64,000 nucleotides of DNA, from contig NZ_JABWCS010000213.1 of the NCBI RefSeq assembly GCF_013359945.1, positions 62,001 to 126,000 on the forward strand, read 5' to 3'. The stretch is from Paenibacillus agri. Lineage in GTDB: Bacteria > Bacillota > Bacilli > Paenibacillales > Paenibacillaceae. A program made the position numbers and the translations under genes. The notes under the pieces were generated by a model. It saw only the letters and a list, made by a program, of their open reading frames with translations, was not told the origin of the DNA and did no database searches. This document shows, piece by piece, positions 44,461 through 52,543 of the stretch (the stretch's first letter is position 1; every line of letters begins with the position of its first letter).

Positions 44461-45954
44461 ATGTCCATTCGAATGAAATTTCTGCTGTCGTACGCGGCAA
44501 TGCTGGTAGTACCGCTGCTTCTGATTCTGATAACAGCTATACTGCTAACTATCGTCTATCATGGGGATGTGCAAAGCCTTGAAAGTGCCTATGGGAGTAA
44601 ATTTGATGGTATGGAAGAGAGGGATACCCGCGATCTGATCAAACACACCTTCATGCAGAATAAAGAATTACTAACAGACCCTGTTTTTTTGAATGATTTA
44701 TCCGCAGATATGCTCAAGAAGAACACTTATATTTATATTCGTGCTGACCATAAGGCTTTGTATGCATCAGACGATTTCCTCCTTAAGAAAGGGCTGATCG
44801 ACAGCCTGCCGGATTTCAAACAAGCTGGAACTCATAATGAGCCCTATCGGGAGAAATATAACAATGACTCGTATCAGATTGCTCAGTTTGATCTATTATC
44901 CAAGGATGCTGAACCGGTAAGTATTTTTTTGGTGAGTAAAATCGACCCTTTGGTTCAATTCGTGCGAACGTTTTTTCCGATTTTATTCCTCTCCACCGTC
45001 GTAGTCCTCTTGCTGACACATACCTTGCTGACAACCTATATGTCGAGACGAATTATCCGTCCCTTGCTTGAACTGCGTAAAGCTGCGCGGATGGTGACTG
45101 ACGGTGATCTTGATTTCAAGGTGGAGATCCGCGGCAAGGATGAGCTCGGACAGTTAGGCATGGCCTTTGAAGAGATGAGGTCACGGCTTCAGGCGTCTAT
45201 TCAAGTCCAGCAGCAATATGAGAACAACCGCAAAGAATTGATTACGAATATTTCCCATGATTTAAAAACACCGATAACTGCTATAAAAGGCTACGTGGAC
45301 GGAATCTTGGAAGGTGTTGCAGACTCACCCGAAAAAACTGAAAAATACATGCGCACCATCGCCGCCAAAGCCGGTGAAATGGATCATCTGATTGATGAAT
45401 TATTTTTGTACTCCAAGCTGGATATGCAGAAGCTGCCGTTTTCCTTTGAATCCGTACCGATTTTCCCTTTCCTAAATGACTGGGCGGACGAGCTGAAGGT
45501 GGAGCTGGAAAAACAGAAGGTAGATTTGCAAATTGATATGGACGGCGGGGAAGCAGCCAAGGTTGCTGTAGACCGTGACTCGTTTAAGAGAGTGCTCGGC
45601 AACATCATTCAGAACAGTCTGAAATATATGGATAAGCCGAATAAGAAGATCACCGTTAGCACCCGGATAGAAAATCACGCCCTTACACTGGCTATTGGAG
45701 ACAATGGTCCTGGTGTTCCTTCGGAAGCCGCTGAGCATATATTCGAACGGTTTTACCGTGCGGAGCAGTCCAGAAATACGAAAACAGGCGGGAGTGGTCT
45801 TGGTCTTGCCATCGCTAAGCAGATCATAGTAGAGCATGGGGGGGGCATTTATGCGGACAGCCAGGAAGGTGAGGGAATGGTGATTCGAATTGTATTACCG
45901 ATAGAAGAGGAGGCGCTGGTCCATGCAGAGAACGATACTGATCGTAGAAGATGA
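44461..45954 (+). CDS. sensor histidine kinase (HAMP, HisKA, HATPase)
   Basis: About 497 aa. Two membrane helices (about 8-30 and 167-190) enclose an extracellular domain of about 135 residues. A HAMP linker follows (ARMVTDGDLDFKVEIRGKDELGQL), then HisKA with H266 (NISHDLKTPITAIKGY) and HATPase (NIIQNSLKY, GDNGPGVPSE, GGSGLGLAIAK). There is no PAS domain. The ATG at 44461 is 10 nt after AGGGTG; TTG at 44452 is also possible. It overlaps the response regulator by 32 bp. Confidence 0.9.
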   Translation: MSIRMKFLLSYAAMLVVPLLLILITAILLTIVYHGDVQSLESAYGSKFDGMEERDTRDLIKHTFMQNKELLTDPVFLNDLSADMLKKNTYIYIRADHKALYASDDFLLKKGLIDSLPDFKQAGTHNEPYREKYNNDSYQIAQFDLLSKDAEPVSIFLVSKIDPLVQFVRTFFPILFLSTVVVLLLTHTLLTTYMSRRIIRPLLELRKAARMVTDGDLDFKVEIRGKDELGQLGMAFEEMRSRLQASIQVQQQYENNRKELITNISHDLKTPITAIKGYVDGILEGVADSPEKTEKYMRTIAAKAGEMDHLIDELFLYSKLDMQKLPFSFESVPIFPFLNDWADELKVELEKQKVDLQIDMDGGEAAKVAVDRDSFKRVLGNIIQNSLKYMDKPNKKITVSTRIENHALTLAIGDNGPGVPSEAAEHIFERFYRAEQSRNTKTGGSGLGLAIAKQIIVEHGGGIYADSQEGEGMVIRIVLPIEEEALVHAENDTDRRR

Positions 45955-46618
45955 GCCTTCCATTGCTGAGCTTCAGCGGGATTATTTGGAGATGAACGGA
46001 TATCGAACGGAGATTGCTGTTGATGGAGAACAGGGGCTGGAGCTAAGTCTTAGCGGCAAATTTGAATTAATCGTGCTGGATGTGATGCTGCCCAAGCTGA
46101 GTGGCTTTGAGGTGTGCAAAAAAATCCGTGACGTGCTGGATATTCCTATCCTAATGGTCACTGCACGACGGGAGGATATAGATATTGTACGCGGTCTTGG
46201 GCTTGGCGCGGATGACTATATGACCAAGCCCTTCAAGCCTGCTGAACTGGTCGCCAGAGTAAAAGCCCATTTGTCACGTTATGACCGTCTGAAGGGGAGC
46301 GGGAGTGGATTTTCCACGACAGAGCTTGAAATCAGGGGGCTGCGTTTGAACCCCGACTCCCGCCGTGCTTTTGTCAGAGATGAGGAGGTCACGCTGACGA
46401 CCAAGGAATTTGATCTGCTCTATTTTCTTGCCCAGCACCCCAATCATGTATTCAGTAAAGACCAGCTCTTCGAGCGGTTATGGGGCATTGACTCGCTTGG
46501 CGATACCCAGACGGTGACCGTGCATATCCGCAAACTGCGGGAGAAAATCGAAGAGGACTCCGCCAATCCAGTGTATATTGAGACGTTATGGGGAGCGGGC
46601 TATCGATTCCGTCCTTAA
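45923..46618 (+). CDS. OmpR/PhoB-family response regulator
   Basis: 231 aa. The receiver domain (1 to about 118; D10, phosphoacceptor D53 in ELIVLDVMLPK, K102-type lysine in MTKPFKP) is joined to a winged-helix output domain (about 132-230; EVTLTTKEFDLLYFLAQHPNHVFSKDQLFERLWG, VTVHIRKLREKIE). GAGGAGGCGCTGGTCC precedes the ATG. I infer that it binds the four-fold TTMAnA-N5 arrays found three times in the neighbourhood, at 43657, 46685 and 50432. Confidence 0.92.
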   Translation: MQRTILIVEDEPSIAELQRDYLEMNGYRTEIAVDGEQGLELSLSGKFELIVLDVMLPKLSGFEVCKKIRDVLDIPILMVTARREDIDIVRGLGLGADDYMTKPFKPAELVARVKAHLSRYDRLKGSGSGFSTTELEIRGLRLNPDSRRAFVRDEEVTLTTKEFDLLYFLAQHPNHVFSKDQLFERLWGIDSLGDTQTVTVHIRKLREKIEEDSANPVYIETLWGAGYRFRP

Positions 46619-46632
46619 AATGAATATGGCAA

Positions 46633-46671
46633 AGTCAAAGCTAATCTGTGGATGATGCTTTGGCTTTTTTT
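46633..46671 (+). terminator. terminator after the response regulator
   Basis: AGTCAAAGC ... GCTTTGGCT (nine pairs, one G-U) followed by seven T. Confidence 0.8.
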
Positions 46672-46684
46672 GTTATCAGGGGAG

Positions 46685-46723
46685 TTAATAATTATTTAAG
46701 AGTCTGTTCACAGCCATTTTAGA
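46685..46723 (+). promoter_or_regulatory. four-fold 11-bp direct-repeat operator, site 2 (ABC exporter)
   Basis: TTAATA (46685), TTAAGA (46696), TTCACA (46707) and TTTAGA (46718) with 5-bp spacers. An additional dyad (GTCTA ... TAGAC around GGGAAAGCTTCC, 46735-46769) lies between it and the ABC start codon. Confidence 0.7.
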
Positions 46724-46792
46724 TTTACCCAGTAGTCTAATGTTGCGGGAAAGCTTCCGGGAACTAGACATTATAGCTAAGGGGGAGTAGAC

Positions 46793-47548
46793 ATGGAGGA
46801 TATAGCGAAGTTAACAGAAGTAAGCAAGGAATTCCGTAACGGCAGAGGCATTAGCGGTGTGAATCTGTCGCTGCAAAAAGGTGATATCTACGGATTGCTC
46901 GGACCTAATGGTGCCGGCAAAACGACCCTTCTAAAAATGCTGACCGGACTCATTTCTCCAAGCTTCGGAAGCATTTCATTGTTCGGACAAGATTTGGAGC
47001 GTTCCTTCGCATCAGGGATGCGGAAGGTGGGTTGTATGATTGAATCCGCTGATTTTTATGATTATGTCACCGCGATTCAATATTTGAAACTGAATGCCAG
47101 CTTTTATCCGAATATCCGGGCGCAACGGATTGATGAAGTACTTGAGGCTGTGGGTTTAGCCGCTTTTGGCAAAGAAAAAATAAGACACTTTTCCACCGGC
47201 ATGAAACAGAAGCTTGCCATGGCCTCGTCGATTCTGCACTCCCCCGAACTTGTCATCTGGGATGAGCCGACGAATGGACTGGATATTGAAGGGGTGGTTC
47301 ACTTCCGCGCGCTAGTACAACAACTATCTGCTGAACAGGGGATTACCTTCCTGATTTCCAGTCATATGATTCATGAATTGGAGCAGCTCTGCAACAGAGT
47401 AGGGATCTTGAATCAAGGCGTTCTGATCCGTGAAGGCAACGTTCAGGAGCTGCTAACGGATAATCATTCTCTGGAGCAGTATTATATCGCGGAACTTCAA
47501 AAAGGAAAGGAGCTGATGAACCATGGACGGCTTGACAGCAGGATTTAA
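46793..47548 (+). CDS. ABC transporter ATP-binding protein, ABC-2 exporter type
   Basis: 251 aa. Walker A GPNGAGKTT (37-45), signature FSTGMKQKLAMA, Walker B ELVIWDEPTNGLD and switch histidine in LISSHMIHELEQL. The family energises exporters such as bacitracin, lantibiotic or lipid pumps (BcrA/CcmA type). AAGGGGGAGTAG precedes the ATG. It overlaps its permease by 26 bp and follows the two-component genes, a usual pairing in antimicrobial peptide detoxification. Confidence 0.92.
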   Translation: MEDIAKLTEVSKEFRNGRGISGVNLSLQKGDIYGLLGPNGAGKTTLLKMLTGLISPSFGSISLFGQDLERSFASGMRKVGCMIESADFYDYVTAIQYLKLNASFYPNIRAQRIDEVLEAVGLAAFGKEKIRHFSTGMKQKLAMASSILHSPELVIWDEPTNGLDIEGVVHFRALVQQLSAEQGITFLISSHMIHELEQLCNRVGILNQGVLIREGNVQELLTDNHSLEQYYIAELQKGKELMNHGRLDSRI

Positions 47549-48272
47549 AAACGAACTCCAGCTCATGATCTATCGTAAAAAGACAATCTTCTTCTTCGCA
47601 ATATCCGTATTCATTCCGTTGCTGCTGATTGCACTATTTCATTCGCTGCAGCCTGTTCTGGGACTGTTTACAGTCAGTCCAACCTATCCAGTCCAGATGC
47701 TGGAGATCTATACAATCTTCTTGATTCCGCTGTTTCTGTTTCTGGAGATTGCTGATTTATTTCCACAGGAAGTCTCCTCTAGGACCTTGAAACTGGCCCT
47801 GCTGCGGCCCATTACGAGATTAGGTGCTTATATGGCTAAGTTTCTTGCGCTGGGGGTAGCGATCGGAGCATTGCTGCTTCTTCTTGGAACCGTGAGCACC
47901 TTGTGTAATCTAATATTTGGAACCTCAGGCACCGGAAGTATCGACGCTTTCGGATTACTAAAAGCTTACGTAGCAGCGTTCCTGTCCATGTGGTCCCTTG
48001 CAGCCTTGTTTGTATGCATGGCCCAATTTTTCCGGAGTGCTGGCGGCTTTCTTGTGTTCTCAATTCTAATATACGCAGGGACCAAAGCCGCTCCTTACTT
48101 TCTGCAAGGCTTCTCCTCCTTCTCCATAACTTCATATACAGGCTGGTATTCCTTATGGCTAGGACATTCCATCTCCGTTGCCAAGCTGGCAACGGGTTCG
48201 GTATTTGTGTTATCCAGCCTGGTTATGTTTTTGGCCCTAGGCTATATCTTCTTCGAGAGGAAGGAGGTCTAG
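47523..48272 (+). CDS. ABC-2 type permease
   Basis: 249 aa, six predicted membrane helices, beginning GFKNELQLMIYRKKTIFFFAISVFIPLLLIALF; LFPQEVSSRTLKLALLRPITRLGAYMAKFLALGVAIG is characteristic of ABC-2/YhaP-like permeases (loop between helices 2 and 3). The start codon lies inside the ATPase gene behind AAAGGAGCTGATGAACC. It forms the membrane channel with the preceding ATPase. Confidence 0.88.
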   Translation: MDGLTAGFKNELQLMIYRKKTIFFFAISVFIPLLLIALFHSLQPVLGLFTVSPTYPVQMLEIYTIFLIPLFLFLEIADLFPQEVSSRTLKLALLRPITRLGAYMAKFLALGVAIGALLLLLGTVSTLCNLIFGTSGTGSIDAFGLLKAYVAAFLSMWSLAALFVCMAQFFRSAGGFLVFSILIYAGTKAAPYFLQGFSSFSITSYTGWYSLWLGHSISVAKLATGSVFVLSSLVMFLALGYIFFERKEV

Positions 48273-48331
48273 CCTGGAATTTTGGTGGTAAGCAAATCAT
48301 TCATGCTGTTATATGGAAGGGGAATGGGTCG

Positions 48332-49111
48332 ATGAATAGCACAAGCACTTTAGTAGAGAGAGAACTCCAATTATGGAACAAGGTTCCGCAGGTCACGATC
48401 TTTTTCTGGATGATTAAAATCATGGCTACGACTGTGGGAGAAACGGCAGCAGATTATCTCAATTTCAATTTGAATTGGGGATTAACAATCACCACTCTCG
48501 CAATAACGGGTCTGCTGATTGTCGCGCTGTTTTTTCAAATGTCGGCCAATAGATATATTCCTTCGTTGTATTGGCTGGCAGTCGTACTGATTAGCGTTGT
48601 AGGGACGCTAATTACTGACAATCTCGTTGACAATCTCGGAGTTCCGCTGGAATCAACCACTCTTTATTTCTCTCTGGCCCTGCTGGTTACCTTTGTGGCT
48701 TGGTATGCAAGCGAGAAGACGTTGTCGATCCATTCCATTACCACAAGAAAGCGGGAAGCGTTCTACTGGCTGGCGATTCTCTTCACCTTTGCATTGGGAA
48801 CAGCAGCCGGTGATCTTGTCGCCGAAAGTATGAACCTAGGGTACCTGGTCTCTGCAGTGATCTTTGCCACTATTATTGGATTGATTACCTTGGCACACTT
48901 CCGCCTGAAGCTGAATGCTGTTGTGGCGTTTTGGCTATCGTATATTCTGACCCGCCCTATGGGGGCGTCACTGGGAGATTACTTATCACAGCCCCATAGT
49001 GAAGGCGGACTTGAGCTGGGGACGACTGGTACCAGCATTATTTTTATCGTTATTATTCTGGGACTGGTTCTGTATTTGACCAAAACCAAGAAAGATCAGG
49101 TTTCTCTGTAG
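48332..49111 (+). CDS. DUF347 (COG4705) membrane protein
   Basis: 259 aa with about eight helices arranged as repeats. Each repeat has a variant of the same motif: FWMIKIMATTVGETAADYL, ISVVGTLITDNLVD, TFALGTAAGDLVAE, ILTRPMGASLGDYLS. The repeat of small residues plus an acidic residue in each helix pair is the hallmark of DUF347. The acidic residues in the membrane suggest cation transport, but this is inference. The ATG at 48332 follows GGAAGGGGAATGGGTCG. It is co-directional with the ABC exporter, 60 bp away. Confidence 0.85.
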   Translation: MNSTSTLVERELQLWNKVPQVTIFFWMIKIMATTVGETAADYLNFNLNWGLTITTLAITGLLIVALFFQMSANRYIPSLYWLAVVLISVVGTLITDNLVDNLGVPLESTTLYFSLALLVTFVAWYASEKTLSIHSITTRKREAFYWLAILFTFALGTAAGDLVAESMNLGYLVSAVIFATIIGLITLAHFRLKLNAVVAFWLSYILTRPMGASLGDYLSQPHSEGGLELGTTGTSIIFIVIILGLVLYLTKTKKDQVSL

Positions 49112-49172
49112 TCTCTTTCATTCTCTGAAACCAATGCTGAACTAGAAGGCAAGCGAAACGAGGAGTTTTTCT

Positions 49173-50354
49173 ATGAAACAGAATCCAGTAGTACTTATTG
49201 TAACCTCCAAATTCGGAGACGGTCATGTGAAAGCCGCTGAGGCCATCGAGCTCGCTTTTAATAACAAAGGCTTTCGCCGTGTCCACACCATAGACATGCT
49301 TGCTGAAGTATACCCTCGTGTGAATGAATTCTTCCGCAGATTCTATTTGAGTGGCTCCGTCCTTTCACAAGAAATCTACGGATTGGTGTATTCACTGACG
49401 AGCAAGATGTATCCGGGACACCCCTTGGGGAGTTGGGTTCATTCCATGGGCAAGCGGCAGGTGCAGGAGATCCTTGATAAGATACGACCGGATATCATTA
49501 TTCATACCTTTCCGTATTTAGCTGCCGCTCAGCTTATCAAGGAGACGGGGCGTCCCGTCCCGACATTCACAGTCCTGACGGATTATGTATTGCATGGAAG
49601 ATGGTTGCATCCCCATACCACCAAGTATTTTCTCGCCGCCGAAAGTGTGAAGCCAGCCTTCCTGGAAGCGGGAATATCGGAAGAAGCACTCATGGTTAGC
49701 GGTATTCCCATTCGTTCAGATTTTGAACAGCTTCAGGATCGTGAGGACCTCTTCGATAAATATGGACTAAGCATTAACAGGCGTTATCTTCTTCTAGCGG
49801 CAGGTGCATACGGTGTGTTGTCTAATATTAGAGGTTTGATCCAGAGTGTGGTCGATAAATCTGATTTTGATGTCATCGTCGTGTGTGGGAATAATCACAA
49901 GCTTCGAACGGCGACTGAGGATTTATTTGGTCAGAACAATCGTGTCCATGTGCTGGGCTATACGGATAAAATGCACGAGTGGATGTCTATCGCATCTTGT
50001 CTGCTGACTAAGGCGGGCGGGATCACTTTGACGGAAGCGATTGCTCAATCCCTCCCGGTTCTAGTCTATCGCCCGCTTCCGGGACAGGAAGCGGGCAATG
50101 CAGAGTCGTTGGCAAGCCAAGGAATCATTGATGTTGTTAACAATGAAGATCAGTTCATCCGTAAGCTTCAGCAGATGGAACAAAGAAGCTATAGAGAAGA
50201 GAAGCAACAATTAATGAAGAGCTTTTCGCGAAAATCCTCTTCGGAGCTTATTGTCTCGGAAGTGCTGCAAGTGATAGAGGCTCGGCAGCCGGTGGCTCGG
50301 CACACCAAACCCAGAATCACCGAAGGGCAGGCGACCACCATGCAGGGTCTCTAA
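49173..50354 (+). CDS. glycosyltransferase, MGDG synthase/UgtP type
   Basis: 393 aa. The N-terminal MGDG-synthase domain begins VLIVTSKFGDGHVKAAEAIELAF (8-30) with the GDGH variant of the G-x-GH loop; the C-terminal GT-B half has LTKAGGITLTEAIAQSLPVLVYRPLPGQEAGNA, the nucleotide-sugar site. Relatives add glucose or galactose from UDP-sugar to diacylglycerol at the inner membrane face; some act on undecaprenyl-linked intermediates (MurG-like). AACGAGGAGTTTTTCT precedes the ATG. Its position after DedA, kinase and ABC genes points to membrane lipid remodelling. Confidence 0.88.
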   Translation: MKQNPVVLIVTSKFGDGHVKAAEAIELAFNNKGFRRVHTIDMLAEVYPRVNEFFRRFYLSGSVLSQEIYGLVYSLTSKMYPGHPLGSWVHSMGKRQVQEILDKIRPDIIIHTFPYLAAAQLIKETGRPVPTFTVLTDYVLHGRWLHPHTTKYFLAAESVKPAFLEAGISEEALMVSGIPIRSDFEQLQDREDLFDKYGLSINRRYLLLAAGAYGVLSNIRGLIQSVVDKSDFDVIVVCGNNHKLRTATEDLFGQNNRVHVLGYTDKMHEWMSIASCLLTKAGGITLTEAIAQSLPVLVYRPLPGQEAGNAESLASQGIIDVVNNEDQFIRKLQQMEQRSYREEKQQLMKSFSRKSSSELIVSEVLQVIEARQPVARHTKPRITEGQATTMQGL

Positions 50355-50431
50355 AAGAAAGAGTAAGCAGCAGATCTTTACCGGACTGGCCTTGGTTCTC
50401 TTCTTTAAAGAATGGATTGCACAATCATGAT

Positions 50432-50470
50432 TTAAGATTTATTTAATAGTCTCTTCACGATGAGTTTAGG
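50432..50470 (+). promoter_or_regulatory. four-fold 11-bp direct-repeat operator, site 3 (secreted protein)
   Basis: TTAAGA (50432), TTAATA (50443), TTCACG (50454) and TTTAGG (50465), again with 5-bp spacers, 62 bp before the start codon. Confidence 0.7.
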
Positions 50471-50531
50471 ATTATCACTTAGGATTAGCATTGTGCAAGA
50501 TAAAAACTAGCAATGAAGGGAAGGTAGAAAC

Positions 50532-51470
50532 ATGAAGAAGAAATGGCTCTTAACGGGAAGTGCAGTTGGAATTAGTGGTGCGCTGATGTTGGCCACTGGC
50601 TTTACGGCGTTTGCAGGAACCTCGGGGTATGAAGATTACAAGGCTGCGCTGAAGAATACGGTGCAGAATCTGCAAAGCGTGACTGTTCAGGCAGATGCAG
50701 TTCTTAAGGATAACGGTTCCCTGCTTAGTGGGGCACAAAGTACATTGAAGGCTAACCTGAAGAATGAAGCGGTGAGTGGAACCGTTAAGATTAGCGGTAA
50801 AGCAGGTTCTCAGAACCTCAATCTTTATAGTCAGCCTGATGGGCAAGTCTGGAAAAGTGATACCTCCGACACCTACTATGTGAAGCAAGACAAAGCAGAG
50901 AAGGATGAGCAGAAACAAGGCAAAGAGCACAAGGATGAAGCTTGGTTCAACAGTCAGGAAGAGACGGTCATTGATGCACTGATCGGTAACTTGAAGAATG
51001 AAATCACCTCTACCACTGCAAACGACGGGTCCAAGAATATTTCCCTGCAGCTGGATAGTGCGCAAATTCCGGCGGTTGTTCAAGCGCTCGCACCGGTTGC
51101 TTTCAAGCATTTGTCGGATCAATCACAGCGTGAGGACCTGCAGGACAGCGGGGCGAAAGTGCAGCTGAACAATCCGGAGAATCTATTTAAGCACAGTCTG
51201 TTTAACGCCAAGGATATCGCGTTGACCGAGGGTGTGCAAATTCAAAGCATCCATCTGAACGCAGTGGTCAATCCGGCCAATGAAATTCAGCGCCAGCAAT
51301 TCGACATTACATTTACAGGTAAGGATGCGCAAGGGGTGTCCCATACATTAACTGCAAGTCTGGATGTTCAATTGTCGGCTTTGAACACTACCACTCCTGA
51401 TACCATTGATTTGAATGGGAAAAAGGTGCAGCAAGTACAGGATCATCATGAGGGTAGACATCACGACTAA
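50532..51470 (+). CDS. secreted protein of unknown function
   Basis: 312 aa. Signal peptide MKKKWLLTGSAVGISGALML... with cleavage after AFA (about 28). The mature protein is Lys/Gln/Asp-rich, predicted mixed alpha/beta, with a charged low-complexity stretch (KQDKAEKDEQKQGKEHKDEA, about 118-137) and a His-rich end (DHHEGRHHD). No cysteine, lipobox or cell-wall anchor. I do not recognise the family. Its promoter region carries the third copy of the shared repeat array, so it likely belongs to the same regulon as DedA and the ABC exporter. AGGGAAGGTAGAAAC precedes the ATG. Confidence 0.75.
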   Translation: MKKKWLLTGSAVGISGALMLATGFTAFAGTSGYEDYKAALKNTVQNLQSVTVQADAVLKDNGSLLSGAQSTLKANLKNEAVSGTVKISGKAGSQNLNLYSQPDGQVWKSDTSDTYYVKQDKAEKDEQKQGKEHKDEAWFNSQEETVIDALIGNLKNEITSTTANDGSKNISLQLDSAQIPAVVQALAPVAFKHLSDQSQREDLQDSGAKVQLNNPENLFKHSLFNAKDIALTEGVQIQSIHLNAVVNPANEIQRQQFDITFTGKDAQGVSHTLTASLDVQLSALNTTTPDTIDLNGKKVQQVQDHHEGRHHD

Positions 51471-51502
51471 ACGGAGCTAGAAATAGCAATTGTACGGAAT
51501 TT

Positions 51503-51542
51503 AGAACGGATAAGAACCTTGAGTTCCTATCCGTTCTTTTTT
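51503..51542 (+). terminator. terminator after the secreted-protein gene
   Basis: AGAACGGATA ... TATCCGTTCT followed by six T. Confidence 0.88.
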
Positions 51543-51600
51543 GAAGTCACGATAAGGATGAGGAGCGCACGATAATTGTGGAAGGCGTTAAGGCAGCTGA

Positions 51601-51771
51601 AGCTTTCACCCTTTGCATATTAACGGTTTAGACGTGCAGCGGTATTTGCAATCTACCTGTGGGTTCGTTAATTCCGCAGAGGACAACTTTAGCTTGATTA
51701 AAATGCAAATGAATCCGTATCATAGAGAGGAGCTATACAATGAACGAGAAGTAAAAACAAGGATTTATTAG
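51601..51771 (+). other. possible coding remnant in the gap before fetA
   Basis: The 324-bp gap holds a 56-codon open frame, from just after TGA at 51598 to TAG at 51769, that reads like protein (HPLHINGLDVQRYLQSTCGF, then FVNSAEDNFSLIKMQMNPY). It has no start codon with a ribosome site; TTG at 51613 is the only candidate near its beginning. I do not recognise it and treat it as a possible 3-prime fragment of a lost gene. Confidence 0.25.
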
Positions 51772-51793
51772 TCCTACCTTTGGAGGAATCGAC

Positions 51794-52543
51794 GTGAGTG
51801 CAATTTTTCAAATTCATAACTTGGCTAAATTGAATTGGTCGACAGATGCCAACGCTCTGAACAAGTATTTATTCTCACAGATCTCTGCGGAGATCGCCGA
51901 GCCGACCAGGATTGCATTGATTGGGGCTTCTGGTCAAGGGAAAAGTACGCTGCTGCGAATCATGGCGCTGCTGGACACGCCGGATGAAGGAGATCTGCTG
52001 GTCAACGGTAAGTCTTTTCAACATATTCCTGCCCGGCAATGGCGAATGACTGTTACCTATGTGGCTCAGCAAGCGGTCATGCTTCCGGGGAGTATAGAGG
52101 ATAATTTACGCATGGTAAGCAAGCTGCATGGCCAGCCGTACGATGTTTCCCTTGCCACCGAGCTGCTAGAGCAGCTTGGACTTGATTATCTGGATCTTGG
52201 TAAAGTGGCGGAGGATTGTTCAGGCGGAGAGAAGCAGCGGATTTCCCTCATTCGGTCGTTGCTGCTTCGCCCTGAGATTCTTTTGCTGGACGAGATCACA
52301 GCTTCACTGGATATCAACAGCACACAGAAAGTGGAGGCGCTGCTGCTGAATTGGCACAAGCAACAAGGGACGACCTTCATCTGGGTCACTCATGATCTGG
52401 AGCAAGCTCGTAGAATAAGTAACCGGACATGGATGATGGACAAGGGCGGCTTACAGGAATACAGCAGTGACGCTTTTTTTAATGAACCTGTGGCGAACTT
52501 GGCCAAAAGATTTGTTGGGTCTACGGAAGGAAGTCTGCACTAA
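51794..52543 (+). CDS. fetA: ABC transporter ATP-binding protein, FetA-like
   Basis: 249 aa. Walker A GASGQGKST (44-52), signature CSGGEKQRISLIRSLL, Walker B EILLLDEITASLD, switch VTHDLEQA. It resembles FetA (YbbL), the ATPase of the FetAB exporter, which in Escherichia coli protects against iron and peroxide. GTG at 51794 follows GGAGGAATCGAC. Its stop overlaps the permease start (TAATG). Position directly before an iron-siderophore locus supports an iron role. Confidence 0.83.
   Translation: MSAIFQIHNLAKLNWSTDANALNKYLFSQISAEIAEPTRIALIGASGQGKSTLLRIMALLDTPDEGDLLVNGKSFQHIPARQWRMTVTYVAQQAVMLPGSIEDNLRMVSKLHGQPYDVSLATELLEQLGLDYLDLGKVAEDCSGGEKQRISLIRSLLLRPEILLLDEITASLDINSTQKVEALLLNWHKQQGTTFIWVTHDLEQARRISNRTWMMDKGGLQEYSSDAFFNEPVANLAKRFVGSTEGSLH

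Noticed and set aside
46685..46723. Hexamer array as a CRISPR-like or simple repeat
   Set aside because: Only four 6-bp units at helical spacing in promoter position; it fits a response-regulator site far better.
47836..48192. 118-codon minus-strand frame inside the ABC-2 permease
   Set aside because: A shadow of an unmistakable membrane protein on the other strand.
47990..48331. Long N-terminal extension of the DUF347 frame
   Set aside because: It overlaps the ABC permease in another frame; the ATG at 48332 has the ribosome site and begins the conserved protein.
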